Shown in pieces: positions 16,661 to 24,322 of a stretch of 64,000 nt of DNA. The number at the start of each line of letters is the position of its first letter. The stretch's first letter is position 1. Where the stretch lies: NCBI GenBank assembly GCA_015056915.1, contig SVFK01000005.1:1-64000 (forward strand), written 5' to 3'. A program made the position numbers and the translations under genes. The notes beneath the pieces were generated by a model that was not told where the DNA came from, searched no databases, and saw nothing but the letters and a program-made list of their open reading frames with translations. The stretch is from Lachnospiraceae bacterium. Lineage in GTDB: Bacteria > Bacillota > Clostridia > Lachnospirales > Lachnospiraceae.

Positions 16661-17200
16661 ATGGCAGAATTGAAGGGTAGCAAGACGGAGAAGAATTTGA
16701 TGGAGGCTTTTGCAGGCGAATCTATGGCTCGCAATAAGTATTCTTATTATGCATCTAAAGCAAAAAAAGACGGCTATGTGCAGATTGCTGAGTTGTTTGA
16801 GGAAACAGCGGCAAATGAGAAGGAGCATGCAAAAATATGGTTTAAGCTGTTGCATGACGGCATTGGTTCCACGCCTGAGAATCTGAAGGATGCTGCAGAG
16901 GGTGAAAATTATGAATGGACCGACATGTATGATAAATTTGCAAAAGAGGCAAGAGAGGAAGGCTTTGACCATATTGCAGATTTGTTTGAGGGTGTTGCTG
17001 CTATCGAGAAGGAGCATGAGGAAAGATACAGAAAGCTGCTGCAGAACATCGAAACAGGTATTGTATTCTCCAGAGATGGTGATATGATTTGGAAATGTAA
17101 GAATTGTGGTCACATTCATGTAGGACAGAAGGCACCGGAGGTATGCCCTGTATGTGATCATCCGCAATCTTATTTTGAAATCAAAGCAGAAAATTATTAA
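16661..17200 (+). CDS. Rubrerythrin
   Basis: 179 residues. The N-terminal four-helix ferritin-like domain (about 1-135) carries the di-iron ligands in [22 protein letters not shown], and [13 protein letters not shown]. The C-terminal rubredoxin-like domain has [20 protein letters not shown], binding one Fe. Rubrerythrin reduces hydrogen peroxide to water with electrons passed from NAD(P)H through rubredoxin-type carriers, the main peroxide defence of strict anaerobes. ATG follows AAGGAGGATTTGAGAT. It has its own strong promoter and is followed closely by a small Cys-rich protein gene. Confidence 0.96.
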   Translation: MAELKGSKTEKNLMEAFAGESMARNKYSYYASKAKKDGYVQIAELFEETAANEKEHAKIWFKLLHDGIGSTPENLKDAAEGENYEWTDMYDKFAKEAREEGFDHIADLFEGVAAIEKEHEERYRKLLQNIETGIVFSRDGDMIWKCKNCGHIHVGQKAPEVCPVCDHPQSYFEIKAENY

Positions 17201-17222
17201 ATTGGGGTAAGTCCGGACCGGA

Positions 17223-17528
17223 ATGATGATAGCTATGGATAAAAACACAGAAGGTACTACGGTGGAAAAAGGCCACGAAGCATATAGATTTTGTAAGAAA
17301 TGCCTGACTCGGGATTTGCTGGGGCAGGAGGAATACTTTAAAAATTTAAGAGAATATATCAATAATCTGGATGCAGATATTAAAGCAACAGAGGAGTTAT
17401 ATGAATCCAGGTTGGCTATTTGTAAGGAATGTGATTTACTATTTCAGGGAATGTGCAGAACCTGTGGCTGTTATGTGGAATTGAGGGCAGTAATTACCAA
17501 GAATAAATGTCCAAACAACCGTTGGTAG
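17223..17528 (+). CDS. Small Cys-rich protein, DUF6171-like
   Basis: Up to 101 residues; ATG codons at 17223, 17226 and 17235 are all possible and no strong ribosome binding site decides between them. It has two Cys clusters, CKKC near residue 25 and CKECDLLFQGMCRTCGC near residue 75, plus a last Cys in NKCPNNRW. The spacing looks like a zinc- or Fe-binding knuckle. This resembles the DUF6171 family of Lachnospiraceae, of unknown role. It begins 22 bases after rubrerythrin and may be co-transcribed with it. Confidence 0.7.
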   Translation: MMIAMDKNTEGTTVEKGHEAYRFCKKCLTRDLLGQEEYFKNLREYINNLDADIKATEELYESRLAICKECDLLFQGMCRTCGCYVELRAVITKNKCPNNRW

Positions 17529-17557
17529 AGAAGCGAGTGTTTGAGTGAAGGAAAGCT

Positions 17558-18016
17558 ATGACTAAACAGAAATTTATTGAGCGTTTGAGGTCTGCACTGA
17601 ATGGCAGAGTATCCTCCAATGCAGTGATAGAAAATGTGAATTATTATGAAGATTATATTAACACAGAGGTGCGTAAAGGCAGGACTGAGACTGAGGTTTT
17701 GCAGAGTCTGGGAGATCCGAGGCTGATTGCTCGTACTATTATAGAGACGAATGGCAGAAATGAACAGGCGGAGCAGGGCACGGAATATCAGAATTCAGGA
17801 TACCGCAACGCAGACTATCAAGGTGGTGGCTATAAGGAGCAGGAGTCCCAGAAGCGCTTTCATTTGCCTGGGTGGCTTTGGTTAATAATTATTATATTGA
17901 TTGTTGTGGTGATATTGAGTGCCGTAATGTCAATTTTATCTTTCCTTGCACCTGTTATCATAGTGTTTGCCGTGGTAGTGTTTTTGGTAAAATTGTTTAG
18001 AGATTGGTTAAATTAG
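17558..18016 (+). CDS. DUF1700/HAAS-type membrane protein
   Basis: 152 residues. The N-terminal 65 residues (FIERLRSALNGRV..NVNYYEDYI...G.TE.EVLQSLGDP) match the helical HAAS/DUF1700 signature, found in membrane proteins that often sit beside PadR regulators or sporulation factors. A Gln/Gly/Tyr-rich linker follows (about 75-105), then two adjacent hydrophobic segments (WLWLIIIILIVVVILSAVM and the last 35 residues). No PadR gene is adjacent. The function is unknown; association with membrane signalling is a family-level inference. Confidence 0.75.
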   Translation: MTKQKFIERLRSALNGRVSSNAVIENVNYYEDYINTEVRKGRTETEVLQSLGDPRLIARTIIETNGRNEQAEQGTEYQNSGYRNADYQGGGYKEQESQKRFHLPGWLWLIIIILIVVVILSAVMSILSFLAPVIIVFAVVVFLVKLFRDWLN

Positions 18017-18023
18017 TAGAATA

Positions 18024-18056
18024 ATATAAGCCATCAAGGGGATTGATGGCTTATAT
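18024..18056 (+). terminator. Perfect 14-bp hairpin after the DUF1700-like gene
   Basis: ATATAAGCCATCAA and TTGATGGCTTATAT pair perfectly around GGGGA. There is no T-run after it, so it may be an RNA-stabilising 3' end or an inefficient terminator. Confidence 0.55.
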
Positions 18057-18256
18057 CGAGGGGAGTATAAATAATTAATATATAAGGGTCGTAAATAGAA
18101 TGATGAAAGGGTTTCTACTTACAATATTATTATAGTGCTAAAGTCACAAAAAATCAACTTAAAATAGTACCAAAGTACCGTGTGCGTACAGGTATTTTTT
18201 TTGTGCGATTTTGACATACTACTCCTGTAACTAACAACCAACAGGAGGAATTCAAA

Positions 18257-18433
18257 ATGTCTAATAATAATCAGAACAATGATAACAGATTTAACAACAG
18301 CAACAATTTCGACAACAATCAGAATTGCAAGAACAGCCAGAACAACAACCAGAACAACAATAGCCAGAATAACAACAGCCAGAACAACAACCAGAACAAT
18401 AACAACCAGAATAGAAGAAATAACAATTTCTAA
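18257..18433 (+). CDS. Asn/Gln-rich low-complexity micro-protein
   Basis: A 58-residue frame from ATG 18257, eight bases after an excellent AGGAGGAATTC. It is composed almost wholly of Asn, Gln and Ser (MSNNNQNNDNRF, then repeated SQNNNQNNN, ending QNRRNNNF). A TTGACA hexamer lies about 45 bases upstream of the start and a strong hairpin follows the stop, so this is a self-contained expressed unit. The composition resembles prion-like or phase-separating tracts, and some spore-coat and exosporium proteins. No fold can be predicted. The codons AAC/AAT and CAG vary in third position, which argues for selection on protein rather than simple DNA slippage. Confidence 0.7.
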   Translation: MSNNNQNNDNRFNNSNNFDNNQNCKNSQNNNQNNNSQNNNSQNNNQNNNNQNRRNNNF

Positions 18434-18446
18434 TTGTGCTGGTGAC

Positions 18447-18478
18447 AATAGGAACACCTTTGGGTGTTCCTATTTACA
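18447..18478 (+). terminator. Terminator after the Asn/Gln-rich gene
   Basis: AATAGGAACACC pairs perfectly with GGTGTTCCTATT across loop TTTG. The T-rich tail is weak. Confidence 0.75.
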
Positions 18479-18554
18479 TAATTTCGAAAAAAATGTATAC
18501 TAGGAAAAAAGAATGCCATGAAATATGTGGTAACGGAAGGTTAGTAGCAGATAT

Positions 18555-19703
18555 ATGAGAAGATTTGAACTGATTGCCCCCTGTCATTTTGGCATGGAGT
18601 CAGTACTAAAAAGAGAAATTGATGATTTGGGATATGATATTACGGAGGTGGCTGATGGAAGAGTTACCTTCTATGGAGATGAGGAGGCATTGTGCAGAGC
18701 CAATGTCTTCCTTCGTACGGCGGAGCGTATTTTAATTAAAATCGGAAGCTTTCACGCAGAGACCTTTGAAGAATTGTTTCAGGGGACAAAGGCACTCCCA
18801 TGGGAGGAATATATTCCTGTTGATGGTAAATTCTGGGTGGCAAAGGCTGCTAGCGTGAAATCAAAGCTTTTTAGTCCCTCCGACATTCAGCGTATCATGA
18901 AAAAGGCAATGGTAGAGAGAATGAAGGAATGTTACCATGTGAATTGGTTCGAAGAGAGTGGTAAAAGCTTTCCTGTGCGTGTGTTTTTGATGAAGGATGA
19001 GGTGACAGTAGGTCTTGACACTACCGGAGAATCCTTGCATAAAAGAGGCTATCGGAAGTTAACTGCTAAGGCACCTATTGCGGAAAATCTGGCGGCAGCA
19101 TTGATTACGTTGACTCCATGGAACAAGGACAGAGTATTAATTGATCCCTTCTGTGGAAGTGGCACGATACCCATTGAAGCAGCTATGATGGCAGCTAATA
19201 TGGCTCCGGGTATGAACCGAAGCTTTACCGCAGAGGCATGGTCACATATAGTGGCAAAGAAAATCTGGTACGATACGTTGGATGAAGCAAGAGAGCTTGT
19301 GGATTTGTCGGTAGAGACAGATATTCAGGGCTATGATATTGATGAAAATATGGTCAGTATAGCAAGAGAAAATGCCAAATTGGCAGGAGTGGAAAAGCTG
19401 ATTCATTTCCAGAGAAGAGGTGTGGAACAACTCAGCTGCCCCAAGAAGTATGGCTTTATCATTACCAATCCTCCTTATGGAGAGCGTTTACAGGATAAGG
19501 AATCAATGGCACCCTTATATCGTATGATTGGAGAACGTTATCGTAGCTTGGATTCTTGGAGTATGTATCTGATTACTGCTTATGAGCAGGCTGAGAGAGA
19601 TATCGGAAGGAAGTCGGACAAGAACCGTAAGATTTATAACGGAATGATGAAGACCTACTACTATCAGTTTATGGGTCCCAAGCCGCCAAGACGGAAGGGT
19701 TGA
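18555..19703 (+). CDS. THUMP-domain class I SAM-dependent RNA methyltransferase (RlmL/YpsC-like)
   Basis: 382 residues. The N-terminal THUMP region (about 1-155) is an RNA-binding module. The C-terminal Rossmann methyltransferase domain has KAPIAENLAAALI, DPFCGSGTIPIEAA (SAM site), GYDIDENMVSIARENAK and the catalytic NPPYGERL. NPPY-type enzymes methylate exocyclic amino groups, and the relatives RlmL and YpsC make N2-methylguanosine in 23S rRNA. It is the N-terminal half of the fused E. coli RlmKL in length. ATG is preceded by GGAAGGTTAG. The next gene starts 9 bases after the stop. Confidence 0.92.
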   Translation: MRRFELIAPCHFGMESVLKREIDDLGYDITEVADGRVTFYGDEEALCRANVFLRTAERILIKIGSFHAETFEELFQGTKALPWEEYIPVDGKFWVAKAASVKSKLFSPSDIQRIMKKAMVERMKECYHVNWFEESGKSFPVRVFLMKDEVTVGLDTTGESLHKRGYRKLTAKAPIAENLAAALITLTPWNKDRVLIDPFCGSGTIPIEAAMMAANMAPGMNRSFTAEAWSHIVAKKIWYDTLDEARELVDLSVETDIQGYDIDENMVSIARENAKLAGVEKLIHFQRRGVEQLSCPKKYGFIITNPPYGERLQDKESMAPLYRMIGERYRSLDSWSMYLITAYEQAERDIGRKSDKNRKIYNGMMKTYYYQFMGPKPPRRKG

Positions 19704-19712
19704 TGATACAAA

Positions 19713-20777
19713 ATGGGAGCGATGATAAAGGACAGTAAAAAACAGAATATCATACTTACACTGATTATATGGAGTGTTTTATGTGTGGGCAGCATGGCGG
19801 CCATGCTGGTAGTGGCATCAGACAAAACCATTGTCATTGAAGCGGCGGCGCAGGATCAATCAGAGCTCTCGGCTGATAGCATACAAAATGCATCCGGAGA
19901 GTTGCTGTTGCTGACATCCAAGGATGCGCTGGAGAATTGTGTGTGCATACCGTTGGAGGAAGGCACCAAGGCGGAGCAGGTGACGGTAGAAAACAGATAC
20001 ATGGAACAAGAACTGTGGATATATATCAAGAATGCCAATGAAGATTTTTATGGGCAAAACAGAATAACCGGAGATATGTCAGAGATACAAAAAGGCTGGT
20101 ATGAAGTGCAGGAGGATGGAATTCTCTTGAAGTTTGGGATGGATACCGTATGGGAATACCACAGCACCATGGAAAGCGGCACCTTAAAAGTGGTATTTTC
20201 CAATCCTCGTGACAGCTATCAGCAGATTGTGGTTTTGGATCCTATGGGCGGTGGCAGTGAGAGTGGAGCTGTGGCAGCGCGATTTACGGAAAAGGAACTG
20301 ACTTTGCAGGTGGCAAAGTTGGTGCAGAAAAATATGGTGCAACCGGACATTAAGATATATATTACCCGCAGTGAGGACATACAGGTTACTGATGAACAGA
20401 AATTAGAGCTTGTAGAGGCAGTAGAGCCGGATTTGTTTTTGCAGATAGGTGTATCTGAAGCCCAAGAGGATGCAGCTCAATATGGAATTCAGACTTATTA
20501 TAATAATGAATACTACATACCGGAATTTGGAAATGTGGAATGGGCAGATATGGTGACCAAGGAGGTTACCGTGGCGGTAAGCAATCGAGCACTGGGCTTA
20601 TTGCCGGTTGAAGAAGAAAGTATTTTGAAGCAGTTAGATATGCCGGCAGCGCGTTTGCATCTAGGGTATTTTACCAATGCGCAGGAGGCGGCATTGTTGA
20701 AGCAGGAAGGCTATCAGGATAAGCTTGCAGTAGGTATTGCAGAAGCCATCCTTGAGGTTTATGCCAATACATATTAA
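19713..20777 (+). CDS. Membrane-anchored degenerate N-acetylmuramoyl-L-alanine amidase
   Basis: 354 residues (ATG 19713 or 19722). Residues 10-35 form an uncleaved signal anchor (IILTLIIWSVLCVGSMAAMLVV), so the body is extracellular. The second half aligns with Amidase_3: VVLDPMGGGSESGAVAARF stands where active enzymes have VVIDPGHGG, and TEKELTLQVAKLV keeps the usual Glu. But the first zinc His is Gly (DPMGGG), the second is Gly (LFLQIGVSE instead of SIHAN), and the catalytic Glu of VE.GF is His (RLHLGYFTNAQEA). Two zinc ligands and the catalytic Glu are thus gone while the fold signature remains. I infer a non-catalytic peptidoglycan-binding or regulatory protein. The N-terminal domain is unknown. 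Confidence 0.78.
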   Translation: MGAMIKDSKKQNIILTLIIWSVLCVGSMAAMLVVASDKTIVIEAAAQDQSELSADSIQNASGELLLLTSKDALENCVCIPLEEGTKAEQVTVENRYMEQELWIYIKNANEDFYGQNRITGDMSEIQKGWYEVQEDGILLKFGMDTVWEYHSTMESGTLKVVFSNPRDSYQQIVVLDPMGGGSESGAVAARFTEKELTLQVAKLVQKNMVQPDIKIYITRSEDIQVTDEQKLELVEAVEPDLFLQIGVSEAQEDAAQYGIQTYYNNEYYIPEFGNVEWADMVTKEVTVAVSNRALGLLPVEEESILKQLDMPAARLHLGYFTNAQEAALLKQEGYQDKLAVGIAEAILEVYANTY

Positions 20778-20863
20778 CATGATGACAGCTTTTGGGATAT
20801 GTGATATACTCCATTGTGATAGTTTCTGCTAAATGAAGCAATACGAGGCGATATAGGAGCATT

Positions 20864-21475
20864 ATGAAGGGTAGAATAGTATTTGCCACAGGAAATGCTG
20901 GCAAGGTAAAAGAGATACAAATGATAATGGCAGATACCGGCATGGAGGTTATATCCATGAAGGAAGCAGGGATTACCATAGATATTGAAGAGGATGGCAC
21001 TACCTATGAGGAAAATGCCATGATAAAGGCCAGAGCGGTAGCTGCTTGTACCAATGATATTGTTATGGCAGATGATTCGGGACTTGAGATTGACTATCTG
21101 AACAAGGAGCCGGGAATCTATTCGGCACGGTATCTGGGAGAGGATACGCCTTATAGTGTAAAGAATGCCAATCTGATTGAACGCCTTACAGGTGTTCCCG
21201 ACGAGCAGCGAACTGCAAGATTCGTCTGTGCCATAGCGGCTGTTATGCCGGATGGAACAGAGCTGACTACCAGAGCCACCATAGAAGGCCGCATTGATTA
21301 TGAAGAAAAAGGAAGTCATGGCTTTGGCTATGATCCTATTTTCTATGTACCACAATTTGATAAGACTACAGCAGAGTTGACTGAGGAAGAGAAAAATCAA
21401 GTCAGTCATCGTGGAAAAGCACTGCAGCTTATGAAAGAGGAGATGGCCAGATATGAAAGTATTAATCGTCAGTGA
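20864..21475 (+). CDS. rdgB: XTP/dITP diphosphatase (RdgB/HAM1)
   Basis: 203 residues. It hydrolyses non-canonical purine nucleotides (dITP, XTP) to the monophosphate, keeping them out of DNA and RNA. Motifs seen: ATGNAGKVKEIQ at the N-terminus, TYEENAMIKARA, ADDSGLEIDYLN with the catalytic Asp, PGIYSARY, and FGYDPIFYVPQF. Length and motif order are standard. ATG follows AGGAGC. The last 23 bases overlap the start of the phosphoesterase gene in another frame, indicating translational coupling. Confidence 0.96.
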   Translation: MKGRIVFATGNAGKVKEIQMIMADTGMEVISMKEAGITIDIEEDGTTYEENAMIKARAVAACTNDIVMADDSGLEIDYLNKEPGIYSARYLGEDTPYSVKNANLIERLTGVPDEQRTARFVCAIAAVMPDGTELTTRATIEGRIDYEEKGSHGFGYDPIFYVPQFDKTTAELTEEEKNQVSHRGKALQLMKEEMARYESINRQ

Positions 21476-21929
21476 TACACATAGGAAAAATGATAATTAT
21501 TTTAATGTGCTGCAGATGCATAAACCGGACATGGTGATTCATTGCGGTGATGCAGAGGGCAGCGAATATGCACTTACGGAAGCGGCGGAATGCCCGGTAC
21601 AGATTGTGTTAGGTAATAATGATTTTTTTTCGGAGTTACCCAGAGAAATGGAATTAAATGTGGGGCTATATAAGGTGTGGGTGACCCACGGACACAATTA
21701 TTATGTGTCTATGGGAAATGAGACCATTAAGCGTGAGGCCATAGCAAGAGGTGTTGATATTGTAATGTATGGTCATACACATCGCCCTGTAGTTGACAGA
21801 GACGAAGATATTATTGCGTTGAATCCGGGCAGCTTATCCTATCCGCGACAGGAGGGACATAAGCCCTCCTATATCATTATGGAGATAGATCGACAGGATG
21901 AGGTGCATTTTACTATTGCGTATTTGTAA
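21453..21929 (+). CDS. YfcE/MJ0936-type metallophosphoesterase
   Basis: 158 residues with the binuclear-metal phosphoesterase motifs in order: SDTHRKND (D-x-H), HCGDAEG (GD), LGNNDF (GNND/E), THGHNY (H) and YGHTHRPV (GHTH). These small enzymes act as phosphodiesterases with Mn2+ or Ni2+, physiological substrate unknown. It overlaps rdgB by 23 bases, with its ribosome binding site (AGAGGAGA) inside rdgB, an arrangement common in Firmicutes. Confidence 0.94.
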   Translation: MKVLIVSDTHRKNDNYFNVLQMHKPDMVIHCGDAEGSEYALTEAAECPVQIVLGNNDFFSELPREMELNVGLYKVWVTHGHNYYVSMGNETIKREAIARGVDIVMYGHTHRPVVDRDEDIIALNPGSLSYPRQEGHKPSYIIMEIDRQDEVHFTIAYL

Positions 21930-21980
21930 GGAAGGAATAGCTGACATGTTTTTGCAGAATGCATGGTGGCAGAAAGGGTC

Positions 21981-22010
21981 TTGACAGATACAAAAGGGGT
22001 AGTATATAAT
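21981..22010 (+). promoter_or_regulatory. Promoter of tRNA-Pro/tRNA-Gly
   Basis: Perfect TTGACA (21981-21986), 18-base spacer and perfect TATAAT (22005-22010), 32 bases before tRNA-Pro. Confidence 0.85.
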
Positions 22011-22042
22011 AGCATTTGCGTTACGAAAAATGCATATCCTTT

Positions 22043-22117
22043 CGGGGTGTGGCTCAGCTTGGCTAGAGCACCTGGTTTGGGACCAGGGGGTCGCAGGTTC
22101 GAATCCTGTCACCCCGA
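22043..22117 (+). tRNA. tRNA-Pro(TGG)
   Basis: Acceptor CGGGGTG pairs with CACCCCG; anticodon loop TTTGGGA gives TGG; T-loop GGTTCGAATCC. Confidence 0.96.
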
Positions 22118-22204
22118 CTAAAATTTCATAAAATGCGAGTACAGTAGTGATTGTTAAGCATGCAGAGTATTCCTCATGTGTCACTGCTAGCGGGGCATTA
22201 TTAT

Positions 22205-22275
22205 GCGGGTGTAGTTCAATGGTAGAACACCAGCCTTCCAAGCTGGATACGTGGGTTCGATTCCCATCACCCGCT
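22205..22275 (+). tRNA. tRNA-Gly(TCC)
   Basis: Acceptor GCGGGTG pairs with CACCCGC; anticodon loop CTTCCAA gives TCC. It lies 87 bases after tRNA-Pro, probably on the same transcript. Confidence 0.96.
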
Positions 22276-22277
22276 TT

Positions 22278-22347
22278 CTTCATGCCCATTTTAATGGGCA
22301 TGAAGCATTTGCGGAGCAAATGAGCGGCGAAGCCGCCAAAGCGGGGG
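22278..22347 (+). repeat. Cluster of three short hairpins after tRNA-Gly
   Basis: CTTCATGCCCATT pairs with AATGGGCATGAAG (22278-22305). It is followed directly by CATTTGC/GCAAATG and GCGGC/GCCGC hairpins. It lacks a T-run. The first may process or end the tRNA transcript; the series resembles the hairpin-rich intergenic repeats seen elsewhere in the window. Confidence 0.55.
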
Positions 22348-22428
22348 GAAATTATATTGGCAAATAAAGACAATATGTGATAAAATGAACGCAAGACAGT
22401 AGTAACGAAAGAAAGAGGGATACGAAGT

Positions 22429-22938
22429 ATGGGGTTTTTAGATTCTTTATTACGCCAAGGGGCAAAAAGACTTATTTCAGAGGTGACGGATGCAGCCATT
22501 GATGCTGTGAAGGATGAGATTATATCGAATCGAGATAAGAAAGATGAAAGCAATGTCAATACAATGAGGGTAGCAGCATCTACCGCAAAAGCAGATGACA
22601 GTGTACCGGCAGGATATGAAAGTGTTGCTGAGGAGGATGTGGAAGTCAAACTGCGTACAGTGTTTGCCAAAGAGTTTCCTCAGTATGAGATTTGCGAAAA
22701 CGTATCTCCCACTACTTTGGGAGGAACCGGAAAATTTATGGATTATACCTTTGGGGTATATGAAAACGGTGTTCCGAAGCTGTTTATTATGGTGGTGTCC
22801 GGCAACGACTGTGCCCTTCGCACCTATCGCTGGTCCAAGGAAGAAGCTCAGCGTGCTGGGGTGACCTTGATTAATTTTGTAGCAGCCTTTGAGAACAGAA
22901 TTGATTATATTATTAATCGTTTACATCAATATCTGTAA
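22429..22938 (+). CDS. Unknown conserved-looking protein, 169 aa
   Basis: ATG follows AAAGAGGGATACGAAGT. Residues 1-45 are a charged helix (FLDSLLRQGAKRLISEV...DAVKDEI), residues 46-65 a Ser/Ala linker, and residues 65-169 a compact domain with alternating strands and helices (EFPQYEICENVSP, MDYTFGVYENGVPKLFIMVV, ENRIDYIINRLHQYL). The order helix-strand(D)-strand recalls PD-(D/E)xK nuclease cores, but the E-x-K is absent, so no function is assigned. It ends 14 bases before the inverted-repeat element that precedes the reverse transcriptase. It could belong to that locus or be an unrelated neighbour. Confidence 0.75.
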   Translation: MGFLDSLLRQGAKRLISEVTDAAIDAVKDEIISNRDKKDESNVNTMRVAASTAKADDSVPAGYESVAEEDVEVKLRTVFAKEFPQYEICENVSPTTLGGTGKFMDYTFGVYENGVPKLFIMVVSGNDCALRTYRWSKEEAQRAGVTLINFVAAFENRIDYIINRLHQYL

Positions 22939-22951
22939 TTTACATATTGTT

Positions 22952-23088
22952 AAAAAAGAAAGAGAAATGCATGATTGCACCTGCGGCGGATGAAGCAGCG
23001 GCTTAAAAGAGTTTTGCAGGTAACCGGTTGCTGTTCAGTCTTGTAACTTAAGCATAGCTTAATTCAAAGCTTTTTCTCTTTCTTTTTT
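22952..23088 (+). ncRNA. Candidate structured RNA bounded by a 16-bp inverted repeat, upstream of the reverse transcriptase
   Basis: AAAAAAGAAAGAGAAA (22952-22967) is the exact reverse complement of TTTCTCTTTCTTTTTT (23073-23088). The 105 bases between hold no reading frame but several possible stems: TGCA/TGCA (22968-22979), ACCTGC (22979-22984) with GCAGGT (23016-23021), CAGCGGC (22996-23002) with GTTGCTG (23027-23033), and TTAAGC/GCTTAA (23048-23062). Some of these are mutually exclusive or a pseudoknot. The layout, a terminal duplex around internal hairpins directly ahead of an RT gene, is that of retron msr-msd RNAs and of ncRNAs of DRT defence systems. A plainer reading is an unusual wide terminator of the upstream gene. 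Confidence 0.4.
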
Positions 23089-23110
23089 TATACCCTTTTG
23101 GAGAAATGTT

Positions 23111-24322
23111 ATGAGTATTTTAGAAGAATTGAATGCCCCTGCGGTCTGGGAGGAATTTCTGCGGTACAAGTTGGACAAAAACCATCTTTCATCCAAGGAG
23201 CAGGAAGAATGGACCGCTTTTATAGATAACGGCGACTATCGTAAAGTGACAGAGCATCTGATGGAGGAGGATTTCACCTTTTCGTATCCAACTAAGGTAT
23301 GCGTGAACAAAAGCGCTACTCATAAGAAAAGAATCGTATATTCTTTTGCGGAGGAAGAGTCCATGGTATTAAAGTGTATGGCTTTTCTGCTGTATCGCTA
23401 TGATGACAAAATAAGCAGAGCATGCTACTCCTTTCGCAGGAATTGCTCAGCCAAGGATGCCATGGAGCGCATTCTTACAATTCCGAATCTGTCGGGCAAA
23501 TATTGTTTTAAAGCAGATATCAGCAATTACTTCAATTCTATTCCGGCGGACAAGCTACTCAAGGTATTACAGCATGTGATTACGGATGATGAACCCTTGA
23601 ATGCCTTTCTTCGTAAGCTTTTGTTGGCAGGTAAGGTTTATGATAATGGAAATCTGGTAGAGGAAGAAACCGGTGCTATGGCAGGAATCCCCATTGCCCC
23701 CTTCTTTGCCAATATTTACCTTGGTTCTTTGGACCGGTTGTTTGAGGAAAAGGGTATCCCTTATTTCCGCTATTCGGATGATATTCTTTTCTTTGCGGAT
23801 ACAGAAGCAGAATTGGCGGATTACCAACACCTTTTGGAGGGACATATACAAGATAAGGGACTTAAGCTGAATCCTGACAAAATAGCGGTGACAGAGCCGG
23901 GAGAGAGCTGGGATTTTTTGGGATTTAGCTATAAAAGTGGAAAAATAGATTTATCTGAGGTGACCAAGAATAAGCTAAAAGCAAAAATCAAGAGAAAGGC
24001 ACACTCGCTGTATCGCTGGCGCTTGCGCAACCACGCAGACTTTGAGCGTACGGCAAGGGCGATGATTCGTACCTTTAACAGAAAATTTTATGATGACACG
24101 GATGAAAATCGTTTTACCTGGAGCAGGTGGTTTTTCCCGGTACTAAGCACGGATGAGGGCTTAAAGGAGTTAGATGCCTATCTGGTGCAATATATCCGCT
24201 ACCTTTCCAGTGGCAGACATTATAAGGGCAATTACCGCGTAAGCTATGAGCAAATCAAGGAGCTTGGTTTCCGAAGTCTGGTGAATGAATACTATCGGTC
24301 GAAGCTTACAGATTCAATTTAG
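23111..24322 (+). CDS. Stand-alone reverse transcriptase, class unassigned
   Basis: 403 residues from ATG 23111 behind GGAGAAATGTT. RT motifs in order: KKRIVYSFAEEESMVLKCM (about 72-90), FKADISNYFNSI (133-144, first catalytic Asp), GAMAGIPIAPFFANIYLGSL (188-207), RYSDDILFFAD (220-230, catalytic YSDD at 221-224), KLNPDKIAV and WDFLGFSYKSGKI (267-279). A basic thumb-like helix region follows (AKIKRKAHSLYRWRLRNH). There is no maturase X domain, HNH endonuclease or intron RNA around it, so it is not a group II intron. No template/variable repeat pair is visible, so a diversity-generating element is unlikely. A retron or DRT/unknown-group RT is the best class-level reading. Its last 17 bases overlap the convergent TRIC gene. 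Confidence 0.88.
   Translation: MSILEELNAPAVWEEFLRYKLDKNHLSSKEQEEWTAFIDNGDYRKVTEHLMEEDFTFSYPTKVCVNKSATHKKRIVYSFAEEESMVLKCMAFLLYRYDDKISRACYSFRRNCSAKDAMERILTIPNLSGKYCFKADISNYFNSIPADKLLKVLQHVITDDEPLNAFLRKLLLAGKVYDNGNLVEEETGAMAGIPIAPFFANIYLGSLDRLFEEKGIPYFRYSDDILFFADTEAELADYQHLLEGHIQDKGLKLNPDKIAVTEPGESWDFLGFSYKSGKIDLSEVTKNKLKAKIKRKAHSLYRWRLRNHADFERTARAMIRTFNRKFYDDTDENRFTWSRWFFPVLSTDEGLKELDAYLVQYIRYLSSGRHYKGNYRVSYEQIKELGFRSLVNEYYRSKLTDSI

Noticed and set aside
18119..18457. Minus-strand 112-aa frame opposite the Asn/Gln-rich gene
   Set aside because: It is a Val/Ile-rich mirror of the AAC/AAT-rich plus strand. The plus-strand gene has a ribosome binding site and terminator.
21834..22670. Long minus-strand frame (278 aa) across tRNA-Pro and tRNA-Gly
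   Set aside because: It contains the phrases GVTGFEPATPWSQTRC and GDGNRTHVSSLE, which are well-known spurious translations of tRNA genes on the reverse strand.
23111..24322. Reverse transcriptase considered as group II intron maturase or diversity-generating retroelement
   Set aside because: There is no maturase X or endonuclease domain and no intron ends. I saw no template/variable repeat pair or variable lectin-type target in the window.
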